Below, in pieces: positions 8,832 through 15,992 of a DNA stretch of 39,314 bases (position 1 is the stretch's first letter; every line of letters starts with the position of its first letter). Both the position numbers and the translations under genes were made by a program. This DNA is from Lachnospiraceae bacterium UBA3845. GTDB taxonomy: Bacteria; Bacillota; Clostridia; Lachnospirales; Lachnospiraceae. The notes under the pieces are model-generated. The model ran no database searches, was not told where the DNA came from, and saw nothing but the letters and a program-made list of their open reading frames with translations. Location of the stretch: contig DGHP01000185.1 in the NCBI GenBank assembly GCA_002392705.1, forward strand, positions 1-39,314. The letters are read 5' to 3'.

Positions 8832-8869
8832 AAATAAGGCAGAAGAAGAAATCTTCTTCTGCCTTATTT
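8832..8869 (-). terminator. Strong rho-independent terminator after the RelA/SpoT-like gene
   Basis: A near-perfect 18-bp inverted repeat (8832-8849 with 8852-8869) with a minimal loop lies 39 bp below the stop of the gene at 8908. On the minus strand it is followed by a T-rich run (TTTTTATG). It separates the upstream transcription unit from the dcw operon. The stem also has A/T tracts on the other side and could terminate in both directions. Confidence 0.85.
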
Positions 8870-8907
8870 CATGATTTGCTTTGTTGCTATTCACGGCCCT
8901 CCCCGCT

Positions 8908-10899
8908 TCAGTCCGGAATATCTGTCAGAATATCCCGCTGGAAACCTTCCCACATGTTGGCGCCCGTGTTCCAGTCGCGCAGATCCGTCACGATCTTGTG
9001 GTAGAAGGCCTGGCCGCCGTAGACTATGTCATAGGTCCTGGCGTCATCCCTCGCCTCCAGATGTCTGCCGAAGGAACAGTTCTCCACATCGTCCGAGCTG
9101 TAATCATCCATGGTTCCGTCCGGCCAGAAAATGTAAAAACGCGGGATCTGGGGCTCCGAGCTGTGGCGTACATCCCCCAGGCGGCGCAGAAGTTCCCTGC
9201 CCTCCGCCTCATAGCAGCTCAGGACATGGGCATAGCGCCAGACAGTCCTGGTAAAATCCGAAACACGGAACTGCATGAGCCAGCCCTCGTCCATCATCCC
9301 GTCCCTGTCGGCCCTGGATATAATCAGGACAACCGGAAACTGCCGCGCGGGATCCTGGACTGCCCGGACCACATCTTCGATCCCGTCCTCCCGGACGATT
9401 CTTCTGCGTCCGGACAGAGGCAGGGCATTGACGATCCCGACATTGTCCACCAGGCTCTTGTAAAAACCGGGATAGGAGAAAAAGTTGGCGGCCGATCCCT
9501 CCCGCACCGCGTTCTCCCGGTCCGGTTCCGCGTAGCCGTTGACAATCTCCACCCAGATCTCTCCCTCTTCCTTCTCGAAAAGATGGGCCTCCGAAAACCA
9601 GACACGGCCACCGGCCTCCGGGTCCAGATGGCGGACATGCGTATTCATCACATGCTTTTCCGGATGATACTTGACCGTCACCTGATAGGCCATGACATCC
9701 GCATGGCAGCTTGATACCTCCTCCGGGATTCCATGGAAAAGGCTTCCGTACTTCGATACCACCCAGCGGTAGATCATGCGGGCGCTTTCCCGGAAAATCA
9801 GATCAGGGGTTACCTCCCCTTCCGGACGGAGCCTGCTGCCGTTCACCTGCGTCTTCATCTGGAAAACCGTATGCCGCGACAAAGGCTTCAGCTCATAGTG
9901 ACGGGACTCCGCATCGGAATCCTCTCTTCCGTCATTGAATACGTCCCTCTTCCTGAAAACGGCCGTCAGCCGTTCATCATGGAATTCACTCTCATTGAGC
10001 AGGGCAATGATCGTATTCACATTGATCGGAACCCGGCGGCTGCGGGCCAGCAGCTGGCCGATCAGGGCCGGTCTGGCGGTCCTGAATACCCGCTTTGCCA
10101 GGTTGTCCGTATTGGCCATATCGTCGTTCAGGATCTGCTCCACCTCCGGATACAGCTGGGCCTCCCCCAGCTTCAGGCGGAAATGGCTCTTGATCATGTC
10201 GCTCCACCTGCCGGACTTGTAAAGGGCGTGCCCCAGGTCCTCAAAAAGAGTAACCATGGACTTGTCGCAGAGCTCAAGAGTGGCAAGGATGGAGTTGAAA
10301 TAGCGGGAAAAGCCCGGATAATGGCTCCACAGTTCCTCCCCCTTGTAGCGCATGTCATGCTCGACTTCATGCCAGCCTTCGAAAAACATGGTCTTGATCT
10401 GTATCTCGAAGGTGTCATCAATGAACATCTCCCATGTTTCCGGCGAAATCTGTGCCTTGAGATACTCCGGAAGGCGGAATACGCCGTTCAGCTTCGCGGG
10501 CTTGAACTCGTCCTCCTCCCGCTTGGAGGTGGACCACTCGATCACGTCGAAGGTCCTGGCCATGATCTCCCTGCAGATATCCACGTCGTCGTCAAAATAC
10601 AGGTTGATCCGCACGCCGATCAGGTCCTGCAGCTTGCGGTTTCCCCCATAATCCTTCAGCTCGAACTTGCTTGCCATGGAGGATGCCGTCTTGATCCGGG
10701 AAAAACACCGGAAATACAGGCCGCACTGCTCCAGACGGTCGCTGATGATCCGCTTGAGGTCCTGCTCCACCAGCGGGGGAACCCTGACCTTTGCGGCCAG
10801 CTCCTCCTTTGTAAAAGTGATCCCTGCTTCCTCGGAAGCCGCTTCGCTTCTTAAAAAGCTGCTAAATACTTCTCCCATTCTGATTAACCCATAACTCAC
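8908..10899 (-). CDS. RelA/SpoT-fold nucleotidyltransferase with altered G-loop and unknown C-terminal half
   Basis: Residues about 45-190 look like a RelA/SpoT alarmone synthetase domain: R68 and K70 with S73 and K78 in the ATP-binding segment, LQDLIGVRINLYFDDD (90-105), and EIQIKT (165-170) followed by WHEVEHDMRYKG (176-187). The G-loop that normally reads like NGYQSLH is NGVFRLP here (138-144). The conserved Tyr and His are gone, so acceptor preference may be changed or activity lost. There is no HD hydrolase, TGS or ACT domain. Residues about 300-663 contain FPVVLIIS, RYAHVLSCYEAEG and FYIFWPDG; I do not recognise this part. The longest start is GTG 10899; ATG 10878 is an alternative, and neither has a strong Shine-Dalgarno. 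A terminator follows. Alarmone synthetase and toxin-like roles both remain possible. Confidence 0.65.
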   Translation of the reverse strand: MSYGLIRMGEVFSSFLRSEAASEEAGITFTKEELAAKVRVPPLVEQDLKRIISDRLEQCGLYFRCFSRIKTASSMASKFELKDYGGNRKLQDLIGVRINLYFDDDVDICREIMARTFDVIEWSTSKREEDEFKPAKLNGVFRLPEYLKAQISPETWEMFIDDTFEIQIKTMFFEGWHEVEHDMRYKGEELWSHYPGFSRYFNSILATLELCDKSMVTLFEDLGHALYKSGRWSDMIKSHFRLKLGEAQLYPEVEQILNDDMANTDNLAKRVFRTARPALIGQLLARSRRVPINVNTIIALLNESEFHDERLTAVFRKRDVFNDGREDSDAESRHYELKPLSRHTVFQMKTQVNGSRLRPEGEVTPDLIFRESARMIYRWVVSKYGSLFHGIPEEVSSCHADVMAYQVTVKYHPEKHVMNTHVRHLDPEAGGRVWFSEAHLFEKEEGEIWVEIVNGYAEPDRENAVREGSAANFFSYPGFYKSLVDNVGIVNALPLSGRRRIVREDGIEDVVRAVQDPARQFPVVLIISRADRDGMMDEGWLMQFRVSDFTRTVWRYAHVLSCYEAEGRELLRRLGDVRHSSEPQIPRFYIFWPDGTMDDYSSDDVENCSFGRHLEARDDARTYDIVYGGQAFYHKIVTDLRDWNTGANMWEGFQRDILTDIPD

Positions 10900-10997
10900 G
10901 CTGATTCAGGCCGCCGGACCCCTTCTCCCGAAAATAAGGACCGATGGCAGCCTTAGCTGATTCATGCGCGCCTGCATCAGGCAGACACGCCGTTTTT

Positions 10998-12830
10998 TTA
11001 CTGATAAACCGGATTGCCGTACATGTCATAGCCCTGTCCGGTCGTCGGATCCGTCCAGGCGATCTGGGCTGAGGATCCGGATGAGCCGGAACCGTCGTTG
11101 ATCGGATTCCCGTAGGCATCATAGTGCTGCCCGGTCGCCGGGTCCGTCCAGGCCACCTGCGAAGAGGACGACGAAGAAGACGAACCAGAGCCGTCATTGA
11201 TCGGATTCCCGTAGGCATCATAGTGCTGCCCGGTCGCCGGATCCGTCCAGGCCACCTGCGAAGAGGACGACGAGGAGGACGAACCGGAGCCGTCGTTGAT
11301 CGGATTCCCGTAAGCGTCGTAATGCTGTCCGGTCGTCGGATCCGTCCAGGCCACTTCCGCCTGTGAAGCGGAACCCTGGTTCATGGACGCTTCTCCCTGT
11401 GAAGTGCTTCCCGCGGCAGTTCCTGAAGACTGCCCGGTCTTCGCGCCGATATAGCCCTGCACGACGGACGCCGAATCCGGATACCTCTGCACGAAGGCGT
11501 TGAAAGTGTCATCCGCCTTCTTGGAATCGCCGGCGTTGAAATATGCAAAGCCCAGATAGTACAGGGCGTCGTAATACATACTGTTGCTTCCGGTCGGATC
11601 CGAATCGACCGCCTTCTGGAGCTGCGACGCTGCTTCCTTATAGTTTCCCGCCACATAAGCGGTGGTTCCCGCGTTGTAATACTGGGAGAACAGGGCGTCC
11701 CCGACCATCAGGGTCAGGTCGTCGAAGAGCTGTTTTCCCTCCCCGTCGTAATCGCTCTCATCCAGTTTTCCAAGCGCCTCGACCGTCTTGGTCTGGTCCC
11801 CCTTGACATAGAGGTCGGCAACCTGAAGGAGCCCTTTGTAGCCCTCCACCCTGCTGTTGGCGTCTTCCTTTTCCTGCCTGGCCTTGGCGGTCTCCTCATT
11901 GGCGGCATCCACCTGGTCCTGCAGATCCTGGACCGTGGCCGTGATCGTGGCGAGAGAAGTGTTCGCGTCCGTCACGGACCGGTTCGCTTTATCATTGGCA
12001 TTCTGGCGGACAGCCGGAACCGTCAGGAACCAGACAATAGCCGCGCCGAGCAGGATCCCGAGCATAATATTGATGAAGGTCGCGATCGTGGAACTGTCCC
12101 GGAAAGTAGTCGGGGCGATGATCGTCTGATTGCCGCTGACATAGCGCAGCGCCTTCTCCTTCGCACTCCCGGATTCCTCCTTTTTGCGCCTGGATCTTGT
12201 GAAAAGAGAAGTCCGTCCGGTCTCCTCCTCGATCTCGGTCAGAAAACGGAGGGTCGTCGTGTTCGTATTATCGATGGCGGATGCCTTCTTCAGCAGGCGC
12301 CTTGCCTTCTCCCATTCCTGCCTGTGCATGTACAGAAGGGCCAGCAGCTGATAGGCCTTGACCAGCTTCGGATTGCGGGAGATGACCTTGCGCAGCTGCA
12401 TCAGGGCCATATCCTCATGCCCCTGCCTGCAGTAGTCAATCGACTGATTATACTTGTGAATCGTGGAATTGATCTGATCCAGCCGGTTCCTGTTGTTCTG
12501 CAGGACCTGCAGGTAATCATTCGCAGGATTGTCCTGCGGCTTCAGGTTCTTGCTGATGACCCACTCCACCAGGGCGCTGACCACCTCTCCGGTCTCAAAA
12601 TAGCACAGGCCCAGGAGATTTCTGGCGTCTATATTCTCCTTGTTGAACTTGAGTGAACGGTTCAGGCAGGAGACCGCACCCGAGAGATCCCGCACCTGCG
12701 CCTTCTCAAGTCCCCGGTTATATAACAGATTGGATATTCGGACGATCCGCTTCTGAAGCGTGACATCCTGCCCGCATCCGGGGCAGTAGTCCTTTGCTGT
12801 CAGAACCGTACCGCAGTAGATACATTTCAT
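10998..12830 (-). CDS. Membrane-anchored zinc-ribbon/TPR protein with repeated C-terminal tail
   Basis: The function is unknown. The 610 residues begin with a zinc ribbon (C3, C6, C16, C19), then cytoplasmic TPR-like helices (about 30-200), a basic stretch and one membrane helix (about 249-271). Outside the membrane are a coiled coil (280-330), a second TPR set (about 375-455) and a low-complexity tail. The tail (493-610) has four copies of a unit carrying AWTDPxTGQ and YDAYGNPI, joined by serine runs. The layout suggests a scaffold that links a cytoplasmic partner to an extracytoplasmic assembly. Related tail motifs in FtsQ and FtsI hint at the envelope. The start is ATG 12830; upstream is a hairpin-rich spacer. 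Confidence 0.8.
   Translation of the reverse strand: MKCIYCGTVLTAKDYCPGCGQDVTLQKRIVRISNLLYNRGLEKAQVRDLSGAVSCLNRSLKFNKENIDARNLLGLCYFETGEVVSALVEWVISKNLKPQDNPANDYLQVLQNNRNRLDQINSTIHKYNQSIDYCRQGHEDMALMQLRKVISRNPKLVKAYQLLALLYMHRQEWEKARRLLKKASAIDNTNTTTLRFLTEIEEETGRTSLFTRSRRKKEESGSAKEKALRYVSGNQTIIAPTTFRDSSTIATFINIMLGILLGAAIVWFLTVPAVRQNANDKANRSVTDANTSLATITATVQDLQDQVDAANEETAKARQEKEDANSRVEGYKGLLQVADLYVKGDQTKTVEALGKLDESDYDGEGKQLFDDLTLMVGDALFSQYYNAGTTAYVAGNYKEAASQLQKAVDSDPTGSNSMYYDALYYLGFAYFNAGDSKKADDTFNAFVQRYPDSASVVQGYIGAKTGQSSGTAAGSTSQGEASMNQGSASQAEVAWTDPTTGQHYDAYGNPINDGSGSSSSSSSSQVAWTDPATGQHYDAYGNPINDGSGSSSSSSSSQVAWTDPATGQHYDAYGNPINDGSGSSGSSAQIAWTDPTTGQGYDMYGNPVYQ
11001..11354 (-). repeat. In-frame 99-bp tandem repeats in the TPR gene
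   Basis: Four units encode residues 493-610. The first two are 33 codons each, the third 31, and the last is a 21-codon partial. DNA identity between units is very high, for example the repeated GGATCCGTCCAGGCCAC on the plus strand. This indicates recent slippage or recombination and probable copy-number variation between strains. Each unit carries one YDxYGNP motif plus a linker of Ser and Gly; the last unit is degenerate. Confidence 0.9.
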
Positions 12831-12892
12831 CTGATTCTCAATCCCCGTTCTGGCTGCTTAACAGTTACAACATCCGCCTGATCTGATATCAG

Positions 12893-12935
12893 CTGCCGGT
12901 TTATCCCCGGCAGGCAGCAGCTCCTGCTTCGCAGG
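12893..12935 (-). other. Hairpin pair in the spacer above the TPR gene
   Basis: In the 184-bp spacer between the small gene at 13015 and the TPR gene, two hairpins sit side by side. One pairs CTGCCGG (12893-12899) with CCGGCAG (12907-12913), and the other pairs CCTGC (12923-12927) with GCAGG (12931-12935). A CTGATATCAG palindrome adjoins them (12883-12892). There is no T-run, so they are not a typical terminator. They may belong to the same dispersed element as the 59-bp repeat next to them. Confidence 0.4.
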
Positions 12936-12955
12936 CCTTATTTCAAATCAGAACT

Positions 12956-13014
12956 GTTTCTCCTGCAGGCGCGACGAACCAGAACCCGATTTCAAACAGG
13001 CCGTGAATAGTAAC
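12956..13014. repeat. 59-bp intergenic repeat, copy A
   Basis: This copy matches 14552-14610 at 53 of 59 positions, in the same orientation and with no gaps. It starts GTTTCTCCTGCAGGC and ends GGCCGTGAATAGTAAC on the plus strand, followed in both copies by a T-rich stretch. It begins immediately below the stop codon of the 49-aa gene. It has no coding capacity that I can support. Confidence 0.9.
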
Positions 13015-13164
13015 TTATTTTTTACGATTTTCCTTGTCATCCCGGATCATCTCACGGAGAATATCCGTGACATCCGTGAGGTCGCGGCTGTAGATCGCGT
13101 CCTCAGCCTCATTGACATCCATGCTCGGATGAAACTTTTTAAGTTCTTCTTCGTAATTAATCAT
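13015..13164 (-). CDS. Hypothetical 49-residue acidic/basic small protein
   Basis: A short gene sits directly below folC: ATG at 13164 overlaps the folC stop by 8 bases, and GGGAG lies 5 bases upstream. It begins MINYEEELKKFHPSMDV and ends DDKENRKK, and is strongly charged and probably helical. I do not recognise a family. The tight overlap with folC, the good ribosome binding site and the sensible composition argue that it is real. The stop codon abuts repeat copy A. A longer reading from 13212 lies inside folC and is unlikely. Confidence 0.6.
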   Translation of the reverse strand: MINYEEELKKFHPSMDVNEAEDAIYSRDLTDVTDILREMIRDDKENRKK

Positions 13165-14512
13165 TTTCACTCCCGACCGGGCCGGCTGCGCTGCCGCAGT
13201 CCGCGGCCCCATTCTCTTCCCTGCTCTGCCTGTTCAGCTCCCCGCGGATATCCCCGATCAGATACAGGGAACCCGCGCAGAAAAGGATACTTTCCCCCCT
13301 GCGCGCGGCAGCTTCCCGGAAAGCTGAGACGCTGTCCTCCCGCGCCATGACAGGCGCGTCCGTACAGGAAGAAAACAGTTCCGCCAGAGTCTTCGCGCTC
13401 ACTGCGCGCGGTCCGTCCAGCTGTGTGGTCATTATAAATTCAAAGCGCACCTGGGAACAGATCTCACGGATCATCTCTCTGTAATCCTTGTCGGATGCTA
13501 CCGCAAAGAGCAGGCTCACCGGCCGCCTTAAGGCAATTCTCCGGACGGTTTCCAGAAAACTCCGTATGCCGTCCGCGTTATGGGCTCCGTCAAGAATAAT
13601 GCCGTCAGCCACAGTCTCCATACGTCCGCTCCAGTGCGTCTCAGAAACTGCCTGAACAACCGTCCTGTCCGGAATCTTTTTTTCCGGATCGAAGACCCTC
13701 AGGGCCGTCATGGCCAGGGCCGCGTTCTGCACCTGATAATCCGCAGGAAACGGAACCCGGGCAGAAACATAGTCATAATACCTGTTATTCAGCACAAAAT
13801 CAATGCTTTTGTCTGAGCGGGCACTGACCTGGGCCATCTGCGGATAAACCGGAATTCCCGGCGCTCCGGCAGCGGCGGCCCGGTCCCGGATCACCTCCGC
13901 GGCCTCCCTGTCCGACGCGTCATAGACCACCGGCACTCCCTTTTTGATGATGCCTGCCTTCTCCCCGGCGATTGCCCGGATCGTATCTCCGAGATACTGC
14001 ATATGATCCATACTGATGGAGCTGATCACAGACAGGGACGGATGCGCGACCGTATTCGTCGCGTCAAGCCGGCCTCCCAGCCCGGTCTCCATCACAAGCA
14101 CATCAATTTTCTGCCTGCTGAACCAGACCATCCCCATTACAAAGAGAAGTTCAAAATAAGCCGGATGCGGATACCCCTCCGCCTGCATGCCTTCAACCGC
14201 GCGGATCACTTCCAGGAAGACGTCCAGAAAGTCCTCATCCGAAATCTCCTCCCGGCATACCTGAAAGCGTTCATTGATGCGGACAAGGTGGGGGGATGTA
14301 AAAAGCCCGGTCCGGATAGAGCCCATCCTCAGAATGCGCTCAAGGAAAGCGCAGACACTTCCTTTTCCGTTGGTTCCGGCCACATGGATGACCTGAAAGG
14401 ACTCCTCCGGATGACCGAGACGCTCCAGAAGACGCACGATATTTTCCGCTTCATTTTTTTTTGTAAATTTCGGCACATTCCCGATATACCGGACTGCCTC
14501 TTCGTAGTTCAT
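13157..14512 (-). CDS. folC: Bifunctional folylpolyglutamate synthase/dihydrofolate synthase FolC
   Basis: This Mur-ligase-family enzyme adds glutamate to dihydropteroate and/or reduced folates with ATP, in the cytoplasm. The 451-residue protein has the ATP loop GTNGKGS (46-52), TGLFTSPHLVRINER, the METGLGGRLDATN motif, SIDHMQYLGD-like SMDHMQYLGDTI, GEKAGIIKKGVPVV, and in the C-terminal domain ILDGAHNADGI. Length is typical. It lies alone between two copies of a 59-bp repeat, with a small overlapping gene below. No folate-pathway neighbour is present in the window. Confidence 0.96.
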   Translation of the reverse strand: MNYEEAVRYIGNVPKFTKKNEAENIVRLLERLGHPEESFQVIHVAGTNGKGSVCAFLERILRMGSIRTGLFTSPHLVRINERFQVCREEISDEDFLDVFLEVIRAVEGMQAEGYPHPAYFELLFVMGMVWFSRQKIDVLVMETGLGGRLDATNTVAHPSLSVISSISMDHMQYLGDTIRAIAGEKAGIIKKGVPVVYDASDREAAEVIRDRAAAAGAPGIPVYPQMAQVSARSDKSIDFVLNNRYYDYVSARVPFPADYQVQNAALAMTALRVFDPEKKIPDRTVVQAVSETHWSGRMETVADGIILDGAHNADGIRSFLETVRRIALRRPVSLLFAVASDKDYREMIREICSQVRFEFIMTTQLDGPRAVSAKTLAELFSSCTDAPVMAREDSVSAFREAAARRGESILFCAGSLYLIGDIRGELNRQSREENGAADCGSAAGPVGSEND

Positions 14513-14551
14513 GCCCCGTTCCCCCGCTTTTACGGATCTTCGGCTTTTAAG

Positions 14552-14610
14552 GTTTCTCCTGCAGGCACTACAAACCAGAACCTGATTTCAAAATGGCCGT
14601 GAATAGTAAC
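14552..14610. repeat. 59-bp intergenic repeat, copy B
   Basis: This is the second copy of the element at 12956-13014 (six mismatches in 59, no gaps). It lies 40 bp above the folC start and just below the rpoD terminator hairpin. The two copies are direct repeats about 1.6 kb apart, so recombination between them would delete folC and the small gene. Of the 271-bp spacer between folC and rpoD, the remainder holds the hairpin at 14631-14656 and nothing else I can name. Confidence 0.9.
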
Positions 14611-14630
14611 ATTTTTTATGCAGACTTAGA

Positions 14631-14656
14631 AATCGGGCAGGCCGCCCTGCCCGATT
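14631..14656 (-). terminator. Probable terminator hairpin below rpoD
   Basis: There is a perfect 11-bp stem (AATCGGGCAGG at 14631-14641 with CCTGCCCGATT at 14646-14656) with a 4-base loop. On the minus strand it is followed by TTCTAAGTCT, a weak U-tract. It lies about 130 bp below the rpoD stop, so it would end the rpoD transcript and isolate folC. Efficiency is uncertain because the T-run is poor. Confidence 0.6.
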
Positions 14657-14783
14657 ATACCCTGAATGTGATCCCCTCCTCTGCAGGCGGGGAGAATCAA
14701 TTCTGCCTTTGCGAAAGTGCGCCCGGCGCATCGCAGCTTCAGCTGCCGGACTTCATCGCTGCGCCCGCGGCCCTGCGCTCCGC

Positions 14784-15944
14784 TCAGTTCAGGAAATCCT
14801 TCAGCCTCTTGGATCTGCTGGGATGCCTGAGCTTTCTGAGCGCCTTTGCCTCAATCTGGCGGATCCGCTCCCTTGTGACATTGAATTCCCTGCCGACTTC
14901 TTCCAGCGTTCTCGCCCTGCCGTCCTCCAGGCCGAAGCGCAGCTTGACGACCTGGCGCTCCCTCTCCGTCAGAGATTCCAGCGCGTTGGCCAGTTCCTCG
15001 CGGAGCATGGAGAAGGTGGCGGAATCCGCCGGGCTCAGCGCGGTGTCATCCTCGATGAAATCGCCCAGATGGGAATCATCCTCCTCGCCGATCGGCGTAT
15101 CCAGAGATACCGGATCGCGGGAAATCTTCAGAACCTCCCTGACTCTGGAGACCGGAACGGAAAGACGTTCCGCGACTTCCTCCGGGGTAGGCTCCCTTCC
15201 AAGTTCCTGGAGCAGCTGCCTCGTCATGCGAAGGGTTTTGTTGATCGTCTCCACCATGTGGACCGGAACCCGGATGGTTCTTCCGGTATCCGCGATTCCG
15301 CGGGTGATCGCCTGCCGGATCCACCAGGTCGCGTATGTGGAGAACTTATAGCCCTTGGTATAATCAAACTTGTCAACCGCTTTCATGAGCCCCATATTGC
15401 CCTCCTGGATCAGGTCCAGGAAAGGCATGCCTCTGCCCACATATTTCTTTGCGATGGATACGACCAGGCGCAGGTTTGCCTCCGTGAGGGCTTTCTTGGC
15501 TTCCTCATCCCCGGCCTCGACACGCTTTGCAAGCTCCACCTCCTGCTCGCTTGTGAGCAGGGGAACATTGCCGATCTCCTTCAGGTACATGCGGACCGGG
15601 TCTTCAGTGGAAACGCCCTCCAGGACATCCACTTCCTCCACCTTCTCTGCTTCCGCTTCCACCTCCTCGATGAGCACGTCCTCATCATCGTCGGATTCAA
15701 TCAGAAGCTCTACGGTGTCGTCCTCCTCATCGATCCCGTCCTCCGGAGCCTTTCCCCGCGAGACATCGATATTTCTCTGCTCGAGATAATCATAGATCAG
15801 ATCCGTCTGCTCTTCTGTCAGCTGCAGGGTCTCAAATGCCTTGATAATCTCGTCTTCACTGATCGTATTCTTGTTCTTCTTCGCCGTCTCAACGATCGTG
15901 TTCAGTGTTTTTTCAAACAGCGCCTGTGAGTCTGTCTCACCCAT
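14784..15944 (-). CDS. rpoD: RNA polymerase primary sigma factor RpoD (sigma-A)
   Basis: This is the housekeeping sigma factor. Of 386 residues, 1-60 resemble region 1.1, 70-105 are an acidic spacer and 112-145 are region 1.2 ([11 protein letters not shown]). Region 2 holds the promoter-melting helix ([34 protein letters not shown]). Region 3 (about 235-310) follows, then region 4 with the helix-turn-helix ending [25 protein letters not shown] lies upstream of the ATG at 15944. In most Firmicutes rpoD follows dnaG; here the gene directly upstream is a clpX-like gene, 48 bp away. Confidence 0.98.
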   Translation of the reverse strand: MGETDSQALFEKTLNTIVETAKKNKNTISEDEIIKAFETLQLTEEQTDLIYDYLEQRNIDVSRGKAPEDGIDEEDDTVELLIESDDDEDVLIEEVEAEAEKVEEVDVLEGVSTEDPVRMYLKEIGNVPLLTSEQEVELAKRVEAGDEEAKKALTEANLRLVVSIAKKYVGRGMPFLDLIQEGNMGLMKAVDKFDYTKGYKFSTYATWWIRQAITRGIADTGRTIRVPVHMVETINKTLRMTRQLLQELGREPTPEEVAERLSVPVSRVREVLKISRDPVSLDTPIGEEDDSHLGDFIEDDTALSPADSATFSMLREELANALESLTERERQVVKLRFGLEDGRARTLEEVGREFNVTRERIRQIEAKALRKLRHPSRSKRLKDFLN

Positions 15945-15992
15945 TCGGAACTCTCTCCCTCCTGCTGTAAACCTTTCTTACTGCCTGAAAGG

